Source: Variovorax sp. HW608
GTDB taxonomy: Bacteria > Pseudomonadota > Gammaproteobacteria > Burkholderiales > Burkholderiaceae_C
Reading direction: 5' to 3'
Length of the DNA: 64,000 bases
Assembly: GCF_900090195.1 (NCBI RefSeq)
Contig: NZ_LT607803.1
Location: forward strand, 1,488,001-1,552,000
The notes under the pieces are model-generated. The model saw only the letters and a program-made list of their open reading frames with translations, was not told the DNA's origin and did no database searches. The position numbers and the translations under genes are program-made. Positions 28,086 to 35,920 of the stretch are shown in pieces. Within the stretch, counting starts at the first letter, position 1. The number at the start of each line of letters is the position of its first letter.

Positions 28086-28170
28086 AACTCGTACAGCCGC
28101 GGCACTTCAATGTCGCCACGGCCGCAGCCGAGTTTCCAGAGGATGGTGTCCGTGTACTCGCCCAGTAGTG
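28079..28170 (-). pseudogene. C-terminal fragment of a CaiB/BaiF CoA-transferase
   Basis: The minus-strand frame ends PPPLLGEYTDTILWKLGCG...LYEFR-stop, which resembles the C-terminus of family III CoA-transferases (LGEHTDxILxELGY). Nothing upstream in that frame continues the family. It is wedged between the IS110 remnant and the DUF6351-like gene. Confidence 0.45.
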
Positions 28171-28265
28171 GCGGAGGAGAGGCGACGGAACTACGAGGAG
28201 CTGGTCGGCGAATCCGCCGAGTCGGTGCGAGCGTGGCCAGCGGCCCGGTCGGCCCGCTGGCCGGT

Positions 28266-30695
28266 CTAGTCCCGCCCGTACTCCAGCGCCTCGGATGTGG
28301 GTGGGCGCGGGAGCCGCACGCCTCCTGGCCCCGCTTCAAAGGTGGTCCACGGATTGACGGGCTGTTGCTCCACACCAGGCTTGGTCCAATCGCATACGCC
28401 TTCAGAGAACACGGCATTTAGTCTGGCGATCTGAGCAGCACCGAAAATCACCCCGTTGTAATCCGCGCTGCTCGGGTTGAACGGTTTCAATTGACATTTG
28501 AAGACGTTCTCCGCGATCGGGCCGCCGGCTGCCATGCGCGGTGATTTGTAGAACTTCACCGGGCAATTCGCATCGAAGATGCCCACACGTGTTCCACTAT
28601 CAAGCTTACAGAAGTCGCCGTCCGGGGACCCAGCGACGACGGGCTTATGAGCGACGACTTTTGCTTCGATCGGAGAAACGCTGTCGTCGAGCTCGATCGC
28701 GTGCAGCCATGCGTCGAGGGTGTTGAAGCTTTCGAGCACGGTGTCGCTGACGTCGTTCTCGAGCCAAAGCATGTGGTTCGCGTGACTGCCATGATCCCGA
28801 TCAAGTCGGTCACGGATTCCAAGCGAGCCATGATTCATGTGATTGTCGCCATCGGGGTTGTTGTTCACGCGCCGCTCGACGATCGCCACCTTGGCGAGTT
28901 GCCTGCCGTCGCTGACGAGTCCACCGGTGTAGTAGGTCTTCAAGGTCGAGGAATCCGACTTCATGCGGGTCGGGTGCCAGACCAGATCGAGGTCAAATCC
29001 ACCAATGCCTTCGTTGAGGCTCACGAAATCCTCCGCGGTGATCACGCCGGCTGTCAGCGCCTTGAGCCCGTACTGCACGCCGACGTTGTCATATGGTGCT
29101 CTGGTCTTGAGGACGCCGTCCGAATCAACGAATCTCCCGACCTGCGATTGGACGTGCTCGACGTCGTCACAACGAAGGCCGTTCTTGTTCGTGGTTGGGT
29201 TGTACGTCAGCGCAGTCGGAAACTGCCCCACGGGGAAAGCATTCCCGCAATTGTTGACCCTCGGATTGTCGAAGTTTCCGAACGAGCCTATCCACGAATT
29301 GCAGAACTTGGTGTTCATGTGCCCATTGATCGCAGACTTCTGGTCCTCAGTCAGCGACGCGCCGGGGCCCGGCCTGCTGTAGTACCCAGGGCTTCCAGGG
29401 AACTGCGCTGACGTAGCTTGCAGCAGGCCGCAGTCGGTGATCTCGATATGAACGGACTTCTCGTCGGGAAAGGCGAGCGTTGGTTGAACGCCTTGTAGCA
29501 ATCCAGGGTATGCCGAGGCAATGGAATGCTGCATCACAGACCCGCCCGAGCCCCCGTCGCTCATGGTGTAACGGATTTCGCCATATTGCTCAACGATCCG
29601 TTCTTTGACCATCATGATGGTCTCTGCCGAAACAGTGGCGTTGGTCGTTGTCAGGCCGTCGGTCTGCGGGGAGATGGCGATCATGAAGCCGCGCTCGAGC
29701 GCAGTCCGGAAGATGTTGGCGTTTGGATCGATGCCAATCGGGGGGGTGAAAACGTTCAGGAAATCGGAAGGAGCCGACTCGAATCGTGACGCTCCGCCGC
29801 CACCGCCGAATCGCCAATAGAGCTTCTGGTTCCAACCCTTGGGCGGCAACCACGCGACATTGGCGTCGCGCGGGTCGTACAGTGTGACCAGCTCATAGAT
29901 GCCGCGATTGATGGAACCGCGTTCCACGCGGATCAGGTACTTGACGGTGTCGCCGCGGTCGTTTGTTATGTTGGCGGCGTCCGCTGGCACCGTGGCAGGG
30001 CTGCCCGGCGTATATGCCGTGAAGCACGCATTGGCTCCGGTCACTGCGAAGTTGCAGTTCGCTGGCGCGGTTGTCCTCTTGTAGTAGTACGTGTATGTGG
30101 GCGGCGTCTCGCATTTCGATGCTCCTGGCGGATCGTTCGTAGCTGGACTCGTATTCAATCCGCTTGCGATTGTGTTCGCGGTGCCCTGCTGGCCGGCGTT
30201 CCCAGTCACATTGACCGTCATGGAGGCCTGGGTCGCGCAAATCCACGGCTGCAGCTGAGCACCGGAGAACACGGGCCCACCACTCGGATGGTTGGTAATC
30301 GTGATCTGAGCGGCCCGGCCCGGCACCTGTGCGGTCAAGATGTTGGGGCCTTCCCTCAGGCCACTGATCAAGCCCATGTATCTGCCATTGGGCCGTACAG
30401 CGAACGAGTCGGTCAGCGATCGACCATTGAGTGAAACTTTGGCATTTTTGAGGTTGCTTCCATTCGGCCACTTGATCTCAACCAGAGCGTCGCCTCCGGA
30501 GACCAAGTCTGCACGGTTTGAAAGAACGAGGATTTTCGGCACAGCAGGCCCCCCCAGCCTATCGTCATTGCGCCCATGTCGCCAAAAGCCGTCATCGTTC
30601 CAGCCGTCCGAGTCGTGCGCCGATGCCGTGATGGCACCCGCTCCTGTCAAAAGGCCGAACACGATCGCGCATGAGAAAGGGACTCTGAGTTGCAT
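28266..30695 (-). CDS. DUF6351-like exported protein, probable alpha/beta-hydrolase
   Basis: 809 aa from the ATG at 30695 (GGAG six bases upstream; the ATG at 30701 abuts the SD). Signal peptide ending ITASAHD. An N-terminal Ig-like/beta region (about 50-130) is followed by a large domain with the possible nucleophile elbow MSDGGSGGSVMQ (about residue 400), VWHPTRMKSD, and a His-rich stretch NHMNHGSLGIRDRLDRDHGS. From memory this resembles DUF6351 proteins; no enzymatic activity is established to my knowledge. Its position between two tannase-family esterase genes, with the same operator dyad, suggests a third secreted or periplasmic esterase acting on the same material. Confidence 0.75.
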   Translation of the reverse strand: MQLRVPFSCAIVFGLLTGAGAITASAHDSDGWNDDGFWRHGRNDDRLGGPAVPKILVLSNRADLVSGGDALVEIKWPNGSNLKNAKVSLNGRSLTDSFAVRPNGRYMGLISGLREGPNILTAQVPGRAAQITITNHPSGGPVFSGAQLQPWICATQASMTVNVTGNAGQQGTANTIASGLNTSPATNDPPGASKCETPPTYTYYYKRTTAPANCNFAVTGANACFTAYTPGSPATVPADAANITNDRGDTVKYLIRVERGSINRGIYELVTLYDPRDANVAWLPPKGWNQKLYWRFGGGGGASRFESAPSDFLNVFTPPIGIDPNANIFRTALERGFMIAISPQTDGLTTTNATVSAETIMMVKERIVEQYGEIRYTMSDGGSGGSVMQHSIASAYPGLLQGVQPTLAFPDEKSVHIEITDCGLLQATSAQFPGSPGYYSRPGPGASLTEDQKSAINGHMNTKFCNSWIGSFGNFDNPRVNNCGNAFPVGQFPTALTYNPTTNKNGLRCDDVEHVQSQVGRFVDSDGVLKTRAPYDNVGVQYGLKALTAGVITAEDFVSLNEGIGGFDLDLVWHPTRMKSDSSTLKTYYTGGLVSDGRQLAKVAIVERRVNNNPDGDNHMNHGSLGIRDRLDRDHGSHANHMLWLENDVSDTVLESFNTLDAWLHAIELDDSVSPIEAKVVAHKPVVAGSPDGDFCKLDSGTRVGIFDANCPVKFYKSPRMAAGGPIAENVFKCQLKPFNPSSADYNGVIFGAAQIARLNAVFSEGVCDWTKPGVEQQPVNPWTTFEAGPGGVRLPRPPTSEALEYGRD

Positions 30696-30854
30696 AGTCA
30701 TCTCCGCTACTTGGTGGTACTAGGGTCCGGCACCTCGGGCGGCACTTGTCGTGGAGAGACTTCGTGCTCGCACTGGCGCCCGTCTCGCAAGGCAGCCCGG
30801 CACTGGGCTTCCGAGCTATCGGCGCATATTCCAGACGTGCCTGCCGCACGTCTA

Positions 30855-30870
30855 TCGTCAGAACCGACGA
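30855..30870 (-). promoter_or_regulatory. Operator-like dyad (site 5 of 6), DUF6351-like gene promoter
   Basis: On the minus strand TCGTCGGTTCTGACGA. A weak -10 candidate TGGAAT (30828-30833) lies 22 bp beyond. The start codon is 159 bp downstream, farther than at the other five sites, so there may be a longer leader. Confidence 0.55.
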
Positions 30871-30976
30871 TTACGGCAAAGCGTGGCGCCAGACGAGGCG
30901 ACGCTAAGGCACTCGTGGCATTGCGGCACCGCGGCAAACCACCTACTGACGACTCTGCGGTGCCAGACCGGTCGTC

Positions 30977-31389
30977 TCAGCCAATGGCGTGACTGTCCGA
31001 GTACCTGAATCCGTGACCCGCGAATGGCGATCCGGTCCAGATGCCATGCCCATTCGCCCGCAGTAAGCCCGTAGTAAGTTCGCACTGGGATGGCCAGTGA
31101 CTGCATTGCTCAACTGCAGCCGGTTCGTCCCGCGCTGGACACCGAGAGACGCTCTGCAACGGTGCGCGCACGAGCGATTTCTGTGCGATCGGTGCAGGCT
31201 TGTGCGCGCTGCGCGACAAGGGGCCGCCAGCGAGGTACCGCGGTCGAATATCGGCCCAGCCACTTGCGGGCGGTGACAGCGCTGACGCCATGCGAAGCGG
31301 CTGCCTCTGATGCACTGGCACCGCGTTCCGTGATGAACCATCTCCAGGCGGCGCAGGTAGGTCAATCGGGCATTCTTATGGGTGTTCAT
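30977..31389 (-). pseudogene. IS481-family transposase remnant
   Basis: The frame from 31389 begins MNTHKNARLTYLRRLEMV, the typical start of IS481-family transposases. After a frame change, SEAAASHGVSAVTARKWLGRY (the HTH region) can be read, and then another change gives YLAGGPLSRSAHKPAPIAQKS. Only the DNA-binding N-terminal part remains and it is out of frame. No intact inverted repeats were located. Confidence 0.7.
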
Positions 31390-31528
31390 CCGGACTTGGT
31401 TGGTGAGTTGACTGGGGGTTTGGCGATTTCCAGTCTCTCAAAACTTCTCCGGCTCAACACCTGCAACGACCTATTGAACCTTCAAATCTGGGCCACGCCC
31501 ACGCGTGGCAGGCGTCTACCGAGTTCGG

Positions 31529-33259
31529 CTAGGCAGATGCGCAGGTGAAGCTGGAAGCACTGTTCACGTCACCGCTTCCTTTGTACTTCGGGAACAACGG
31601 GTATTCGCACAGCGGACGAGTACGCCCGCCATTCGCAGCATTTCCATCTTTGACAACCGGATCGACCGGAGCTTGGCCCGACTCCACCCAACTGTCGATC
31701 GCTGCAAGTGAGTCCCACTTCAGCGCGAAAGCGCCGCTACCGTGTCCAAAACCTGGCTGAACGTAGTAACGCAGGAAGGTCCCAGTGGAGTCGCCATACC
31801 GAGAGACCACGCGGTTGTAGTAGGCCGTCGTCATATAGGGCGAGACCAGCATGTCGGTTGTACCCTGGATAAGCAAGAATTTTCCGCCTCGGTCCTTGAA
31901 TGCATCCAAGTTGGGGTTGGTCGCATCGAGAAGAGCAGAGAGTTGTTGGACTCGGCTCTGCCAGTTTCGGTAGTCGAAGCCCAACGTCACGCTGTTGGGA
32001 TCTTGCTGAATGAAGGTCCTGATGACCGGGTCGGCAGAAAGGTAGTAGAGGGAGTACTGTCCGGTAGTCGTATAGGGATCGAACAGAATGCCCATCATAT
32101 CCCCCGCCTCAAGTACTGGGTACGGCCCGATACTGGTAACGCCATTCGACAATGGGAACGCGAACTCCAGCGGCGTTGCGCCAGTCATCAGGGTGTTGAT
32201 TTGCGCGTCGGATAGGCAAGTGTCGCCGGTATCCGCGCCGGCGGGGCACCGTAGGCTATTCACGGCGAACGTAGCACGGCATGCCTCCGTATTGCCGATG
32301 ATCCCGTCGACGACCCCATCCAAAGCGTCGCACGCCTCCAAGACCTTGCTTTTCACCAGATCTTGTTTGGCCGCGTTGAGGGCACCTCCGGGCACCGAAT
32401 ACGCTGCGTTCCACATCCGGAACCAGGACAACACCATGGCTTGATTCTGGTTTGCGGGGTAGTAGCCAACGATACCGTCATAGTCGGCCCCGTACTTTTG
32501 TGCTGCCTGAAGACTCTCGTGACCTCCTTTGGAGCCTCCAATGTGATACATCCTGCGTGGCGCCGTGCCATAGTAGGCCGAGATGAGGTAGTTGGCGGCA
32601 TCGTGAGTGCGCTTGACACTTTCCCCTGAGTAGTTGGCCATCGCTTGGGCATTCGTCCCGAACAGGCCGTCAGGGGTGGTGCCACCGTCACTGCCAAACG
32701 TCACATAGCTCTGCGCCAACGGCAGCTTTGCGTCGCTAGGGGCGTTTTGAACGCCGCCATACGGACCGCTGATCCCGGTGATGAGTACCCCGTTGAAGCC
32801 TGCGCCGCCCAATTGGAGCGCCTTGAAGTTCCAAGTCGTCGGAAGATTGACCTCGAAATTGATCTTCGGGTCCGCCGCATCGGTCGCAATCACACTACCC
32901 AGCACCTTGCAAAATTCGGGCAATCCAGCGCTCGCATCTGCCGGCGATAGCTGCGCTGACGTGACCGTTGCTCCTTGACTAGGAAGCGCCAGCGCGCTCG
33001 CCGGAATGCTCGATCCAGAAAGCGCCGAACACTTAGCGGCGGCGCCCTCCACCTGCATCGAAGTTGGCGTGGGAGGGGGAGCAGGCGCAGATGTTGGCGC
33101 GGGAGCGGGTGCTGGCGCCGAACTGGGTATCACAGCACCGCCGCCGCTGCTGCCGCCGCCACCACATGCAGCGAGCGTCAGCATTGCCACGCCCGCGAGG
33201 GCTGAAAGCATGGTGGTGTTCATCCGGGGCAAGTTGCCCGTTGAATCGAGGACTTTCAT
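31529..33259 (-). CDS. Tannase/feruloyl-esterase-family lipoprotein 2
   Basis: 576 aa from the ATG at 33259 (SD AGGAGACAAG). Close paralogue of the protein at 25784. Lipobox LAAC (Cys32), a Pro-Ala-rich linker, nucleophile Ser in YHIGGSKGGHES, Asp in IQGTTDMLVSP, His in PGFGHGSG. As in the paralogue the CS and HC cysteines are missing (GS and HG). By eye identity is high across the catalytic domain; differences cluster in the linker and in the segment after YPV (GDMMGILFDPYTTTGQYS against GDMTGILFDPMGTDGTKA). Likely a surface- or periplasm-anchored esterase with slightly different specificity. Confidence 0.88.
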   Translation of the reverse strand: MKVLDSTGNLPRMNTTMLSALAGVAMLTLAACGGGGSSGGGAVIPSSAPAPAPAPTSAPAPPPTPTSMQVEGAAAKCSALSGSSIPASALALPSQGATVTSAQLSPADASAGLPEFCKVLGSVIATDAADPKINFEVNLPTTWNFKALQLGGAGFNGVLITGISGPYGGVQNAPSDAKLPLAQSYVTFGSDGGTTPDGLFGTNAQAMANYSGESVKRTHDAANYLISAYYGTAPRRMYHIGGSKGGHESLQAAQKYGADYDGIVGYYPANQNQAMVLSWFRMWNAAYSVPGGALNAAKQDLVKSKVLEACDALDGVVDGIIGNTEACRATFAVNSLRCPAGADTGDTCLSDAQINTLMTGATPLEFAFPLSNGVTSIGPYPVLEAGDMMGILFDPYTTTGQYSLYYLSADPVIRTFIQQDPNSVTLGFDYRNWQSRVQQLSALLDATNPNLDAFKDRGGKFLLIQGTTDMLVSPYMTTAYYNRVVSRYGDSTGTFLRYYVQPGFGHGSGAFALKWDSLAAIDSWVESGQAPVDPVVKDGNAANGGRTRPLCEYPLFPKYKGSGDVNSASSFTCASA

Positions 33260-33341
33260 CTTGTCTCCTGATTGATTGCATCGGCTCTTGGCCGGGCCGT
33301 ATGGGAGACGGATGCTAGGTTTGGCTCGATCAGGCGCAACA

Positions 33342-33357
33342 TCGTCATAACCGACGA
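33342..33357 (-). promoter_or_regulatory. Operator-like dyad (site 6 of 6), tannase-family gene 2 promoter
   Basis: On the minus strand TCGTCGGTTATGACGA, then TTGCGC two bases on, a 16-bp spacer and TAGCAT (33312-33317). The start codon is 82 bp downstream. The layout is the same as at site 4. Confidence 0.65.
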
Positions 33358-33477
33358 ATTTGCATTTCAGGGCCATCTGAGAGGTTGGTCAGGCGGCGTC
33401 GACCGCTTGTGCAGCTACGGTCTGAGTTGCAGCGGTGATGCCGCGGCCTGGGCAGGCAATCGAGATCGTGGAGTCGC

Positions 33478-34428
33478 TCAGACCTTTCTTTGGTCAGGCG
33501 TACCCCCAAGCCGGGGATGGCTTAGACGCAACGCATCCAAGAACGTCGTCGTGAGCCTCGCAGGACGTGGCGTCCGACGCGAGATCGCGACAAACTGAAC
33601 CTCGTACATGCACTGCGGATGAGCGACCTCCTGGATCAACCCGCTTTCGACAAAGGTTGCCGCGTAGTGGTCCGGCAGAAAGCCGATGTAGCACCCAGAC
33701 AGCACCAGTGAGGCAATGGCTTCCTGGTCGCTCACAGTCGCGGTTCGGCGCAGACGAAAGCGATGCGTGGCCTCCATATTCGGCGAGTGGAATGCGAGAC
33801 CAGCGTAGTCGTAGTCTTCGAGTTCGCTCCAGGAAAGTTCCTGGTGACTGGTTCCAAACAGTGGATGTTGCCGGCCACAATAGAGGTGCATCGTCTCGCC
33901 GAAGAGCTCTTCGTAGTCGAGGCTCTCCGAACGTCGATGATCTGGAATGACCCCCACATGGAGTCGCCCATCGATGACGCGCGATTCAATGTCGTTGAGC
34001 GTGCCGACCGCGACATCAATCATTACCTCGGGAGCGATGCGACGAAAGCGTCGAACAGCTTCCCCGATGTGCGCCTTTGGGTTCGTGACCGTCTTGTCAA
34101 AAAGACCGATGGAAAGCGTGCCAACGAGCTCAGCGTGCATATCGCGGACGCCCGAGCGAAACGCCTCCATCGCCCCCAGCAGGTGCACGGTCCCTTCGTA
34201 GACACGCTGTCCATCCGGCGTGAGCGCAAATCCTGCACGACCGCGGCGACATAGCACGAGGTCCAGCCGCTCTTCGAGATCCTTGACGTGACGGCTCACA
34301 GTCGAGCGCCCGATGTTCAACTCGAGTTCGGCGGCGGCCAGTCCACCGCATTCCACGACGGCCTTGAAGATCCTCAACAGGCGAATCTCAGTGTCGCTGA
34401 CCTGGCCAAGTAGCGCCTTCTTGACCAT
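33478..34428 (-). CDS. LysR-family transcriptional regulator
   Basis: 316 aa from the ATG at 34428 (AGGA nine bases upstream; a TTG at 34437 would add three residues). N-terminal winged HTH (SDTEIRLLRIFKAVVECGGLAAAELELNIGRSTVSRHVKDLEERL) and a periplasmic-binding-like effector domain (LVGTLSIGLFDKT...VIDGRLHVGVIPDH). It diverges from the transaminase-mmsA operon and is the likely activator of beta-alanine/omega-amino acid catabolism, with a 103-bp shared promoter region. Confidence 0.9.
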   Translation of the reverse strand: MVKKALLGQVSDTEIRLLRIFKAVVECGGLAAAELELNIGRSTVSRHVKDLEERLDLVLCRRGRAGFALTPDGQRVYEGTVHLLGAMEAFRSGVRDMHAELVGTLSIGLFDKTVTNPKAHIGEAVRRFRRIAPEVMIDVAVGTLNDIESRVIDGRLHVGVIPDHRRSESLDYEELFGETMHLYCGRQHPLFGTSHQELSWSELEDYDYAGLAFHSPNMEATHRFRLRRTATVSDQEAIASLVLSGCYIGFLPDHYAATFVESGLIQEVAHPQCMYEVQFVAISRRTPRPARLTTTFLDALRLSHPRLGGTPDQRKV

Positions 34429-34465
34429 AAGTTTCAATCCTATGAAGGTGAACTGGCAAAGAAGT

Positions 34466-34475
34466 CAGTTTACTG
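34466..34475. promoter_or_regulatory. Possible LysR-binding dyad
   Basis: CAGTTTACTG has 4-bp inverted arms, lying in the 103-bp region between the divergent LysR and transaminase genes. Function is inferred only from position. Confidence 0.25.
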
Positions 34476-34531
34476 GAACTTTCCCCGTCTCCAGAATCCG
34501 TCTCATCCCAACCAGCCGTCACATCTGCGCC

Positions 34532-35878
34532 ATGGACCTCAGCGACATCTCCCGTTCGTCACCGCTTCCCACCGAAGCCCAACTCAAGGCGCACTGGATG
34601 CCCTTCACGAGCAACCGTCAGTTCAAAAAGGATCCTCGCATTTTGGTGAGTGCAGACGCGTGCTACTACCGCGATTCGCGGGGACGCCAGATCTTCGACG
34701 GCTTGTCGGGCCTCTGGACTTGCGGACTGGGTCACGCACGCCCCGAGATCGTCCGCGCCGTTAGCGAGCAGGTTGCGAAGCTCGACTACGCCCCTCCGTT
34801 CCAGTTCGGTCAGCCGCTGGCGTTTCAACTCGCAGAACGCATTGCCTCGAAGATGCCCGAAGGTTTGGACCATGTGTTCTTCGTCGGCTCCGGCTCGGAG
34901 GCCGCCGACACTTCTTTGAAGATGGCCCGCGCCTACTGGCGCCTCAAAGGCCAGTCGTCGAAGACGCGGCTCATCGGCCGCGCGAAGGGCTACCACGGCG
35001 TGAATTACGGTGGCATCAGCGTTGGCGGTATCGGGGGCAATCGGAAGCTCTTCGGAGAGGGCCTGAGTGCAGATCACCTGCCCCACACCTTGCTCGCCAG
35101 CAACGCCTTCAGCCGCGGGATGCCGCAAAACGGGCGTGAGCTTGCCGACGAACTACTTGAACTCATCGCGCTGCATGACGCTTCCAATATCGCAGCCGTC
35201 ATCGTCGAGCCGTTCTCTGGCTCCGCAGGCGTCGTCGTGCCGCCGGTGGGCTACCTGCAGCGGCTGCGGGAGATCTGCACTCAGAACAACATCCTGCTGA
35301 TCTTCGACGAAGTGATCACGGGTTTCGGGCGCGCTGGCGCATGGACCGGCTCGGACGCATTCGGCGTCACTCCGGACATCATCAACTTCGCCAAGCAGGT
35401 CACGAACGGCGTGATCCCGATGGGCGGTGTCGTAGCGAAGGCAGAGATCTACCAAGCCTTCATGGATGCTGGTGGTGCGGAATACAACATCGAATTTCCG
35501 CACGGCTACACGTACTCTGCACATCCGGTCGCGTGCGCTGCAGCGCTGGCGACCCTGGATGTCCTTGAGAAGGAAGATGCTCCGGCCCGTGTTCGGGAGC
35601 TCGCGCCAAAGTTTGAGGACGCAGTGCATAGCCTGAAGGGCTCGAAGCACGTCCTGGACATCCGGAACTTCGGTCTCGCAGCCGGCCTGACGATCGAAGC
35701 CCTGCCGGGCGAGCCCGCACGTCGTCCGTTCGAGATCGCGATGCGGTGCTGGGAAAAGGGCTTCTACGTTCGCTTTGGCGGCGACACGATTCAGCTCGCA
35801 CCCCCGTTCCTCTCCGAGCCCAAGCAAGTCACCGCACTCATCGACGCGTTGTCCGAAGCGCTCAACGCGCAGCCCTGA
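34532..35878 (+). CDS. Omega-amino acid (beta-alanine):pyruvate transaminase
   Basis: 448-aa class III PLP aminotransferase. The start ATG at 34532 (MDLSDISRSSPLPTEAQLKAHWMPF) was chosen because residues encoded upstream overlap the LysR gene and have no family similarity. Seen: PFTSNRQFKKDPRIL, VFFVGSGSEAADTSLKMARAYW, AKGYHGVNYGG, the PLP aspartate in LLIFDEVITGFGR and PLP-lysine in NFAKQVTNGVIPMGGV. The KQVTNG sequence is typical of beta-alanine:pyruvate transaminases. It converts beta-alanine and pyruvate to malonate semialdehyde and alanine, feeding MmsA encoded 42 bp downstream. Confidence 0.92.
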   Translation: MDLSDISRSSPLPTEAQLKAHWMPFTSNRQFKKDPRILVSADACYYRDSRGRQIFDGLSGLWTCGLGHARPEIVRAVSEQVAKLDYAPPFQFGQPLAFQLAERIASKMPEGLDHVFFVGSGSEAADTSLKMARAYWRLKGQSSKTRLIGRAKGYHGVNYGGISVGGIGGNRKLFGEGLSADHLPHTLLASNAFSRGMPQNGRELADELLELIALHDASNIAAVIVEPFSGSAGVVVPPVGYLQRLREICTQNNILLIFDEVITGFGRAGAWTGSDAFGVTPDIINFAKQVTNGVIPMGGVVAKAEIYQAFMDAGGAEYNIEFPHGYTYSAHPVACAAALATLDVLEKEDAPARVRELAPKFEDAVHSLKGSKHVLDIRNFGLAAGLTIEALPGEPARRPFEIAMRCWEKGFYVRFGGDTIQLAPPFLSEPKQVTALIDALSEALNAQP

Positions 35879-35920
35879 CCCTCCCTATTTCTCCCACTCA
35901 CTTCAACCGAGACACTCCCA

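Noticed and set aside
27712..28269. 185-codon frame taken as a gene
   Set aside because: Only a part reads as IS110 transposase, and matching pieces continue in the other frames, so it is a pseudogene.
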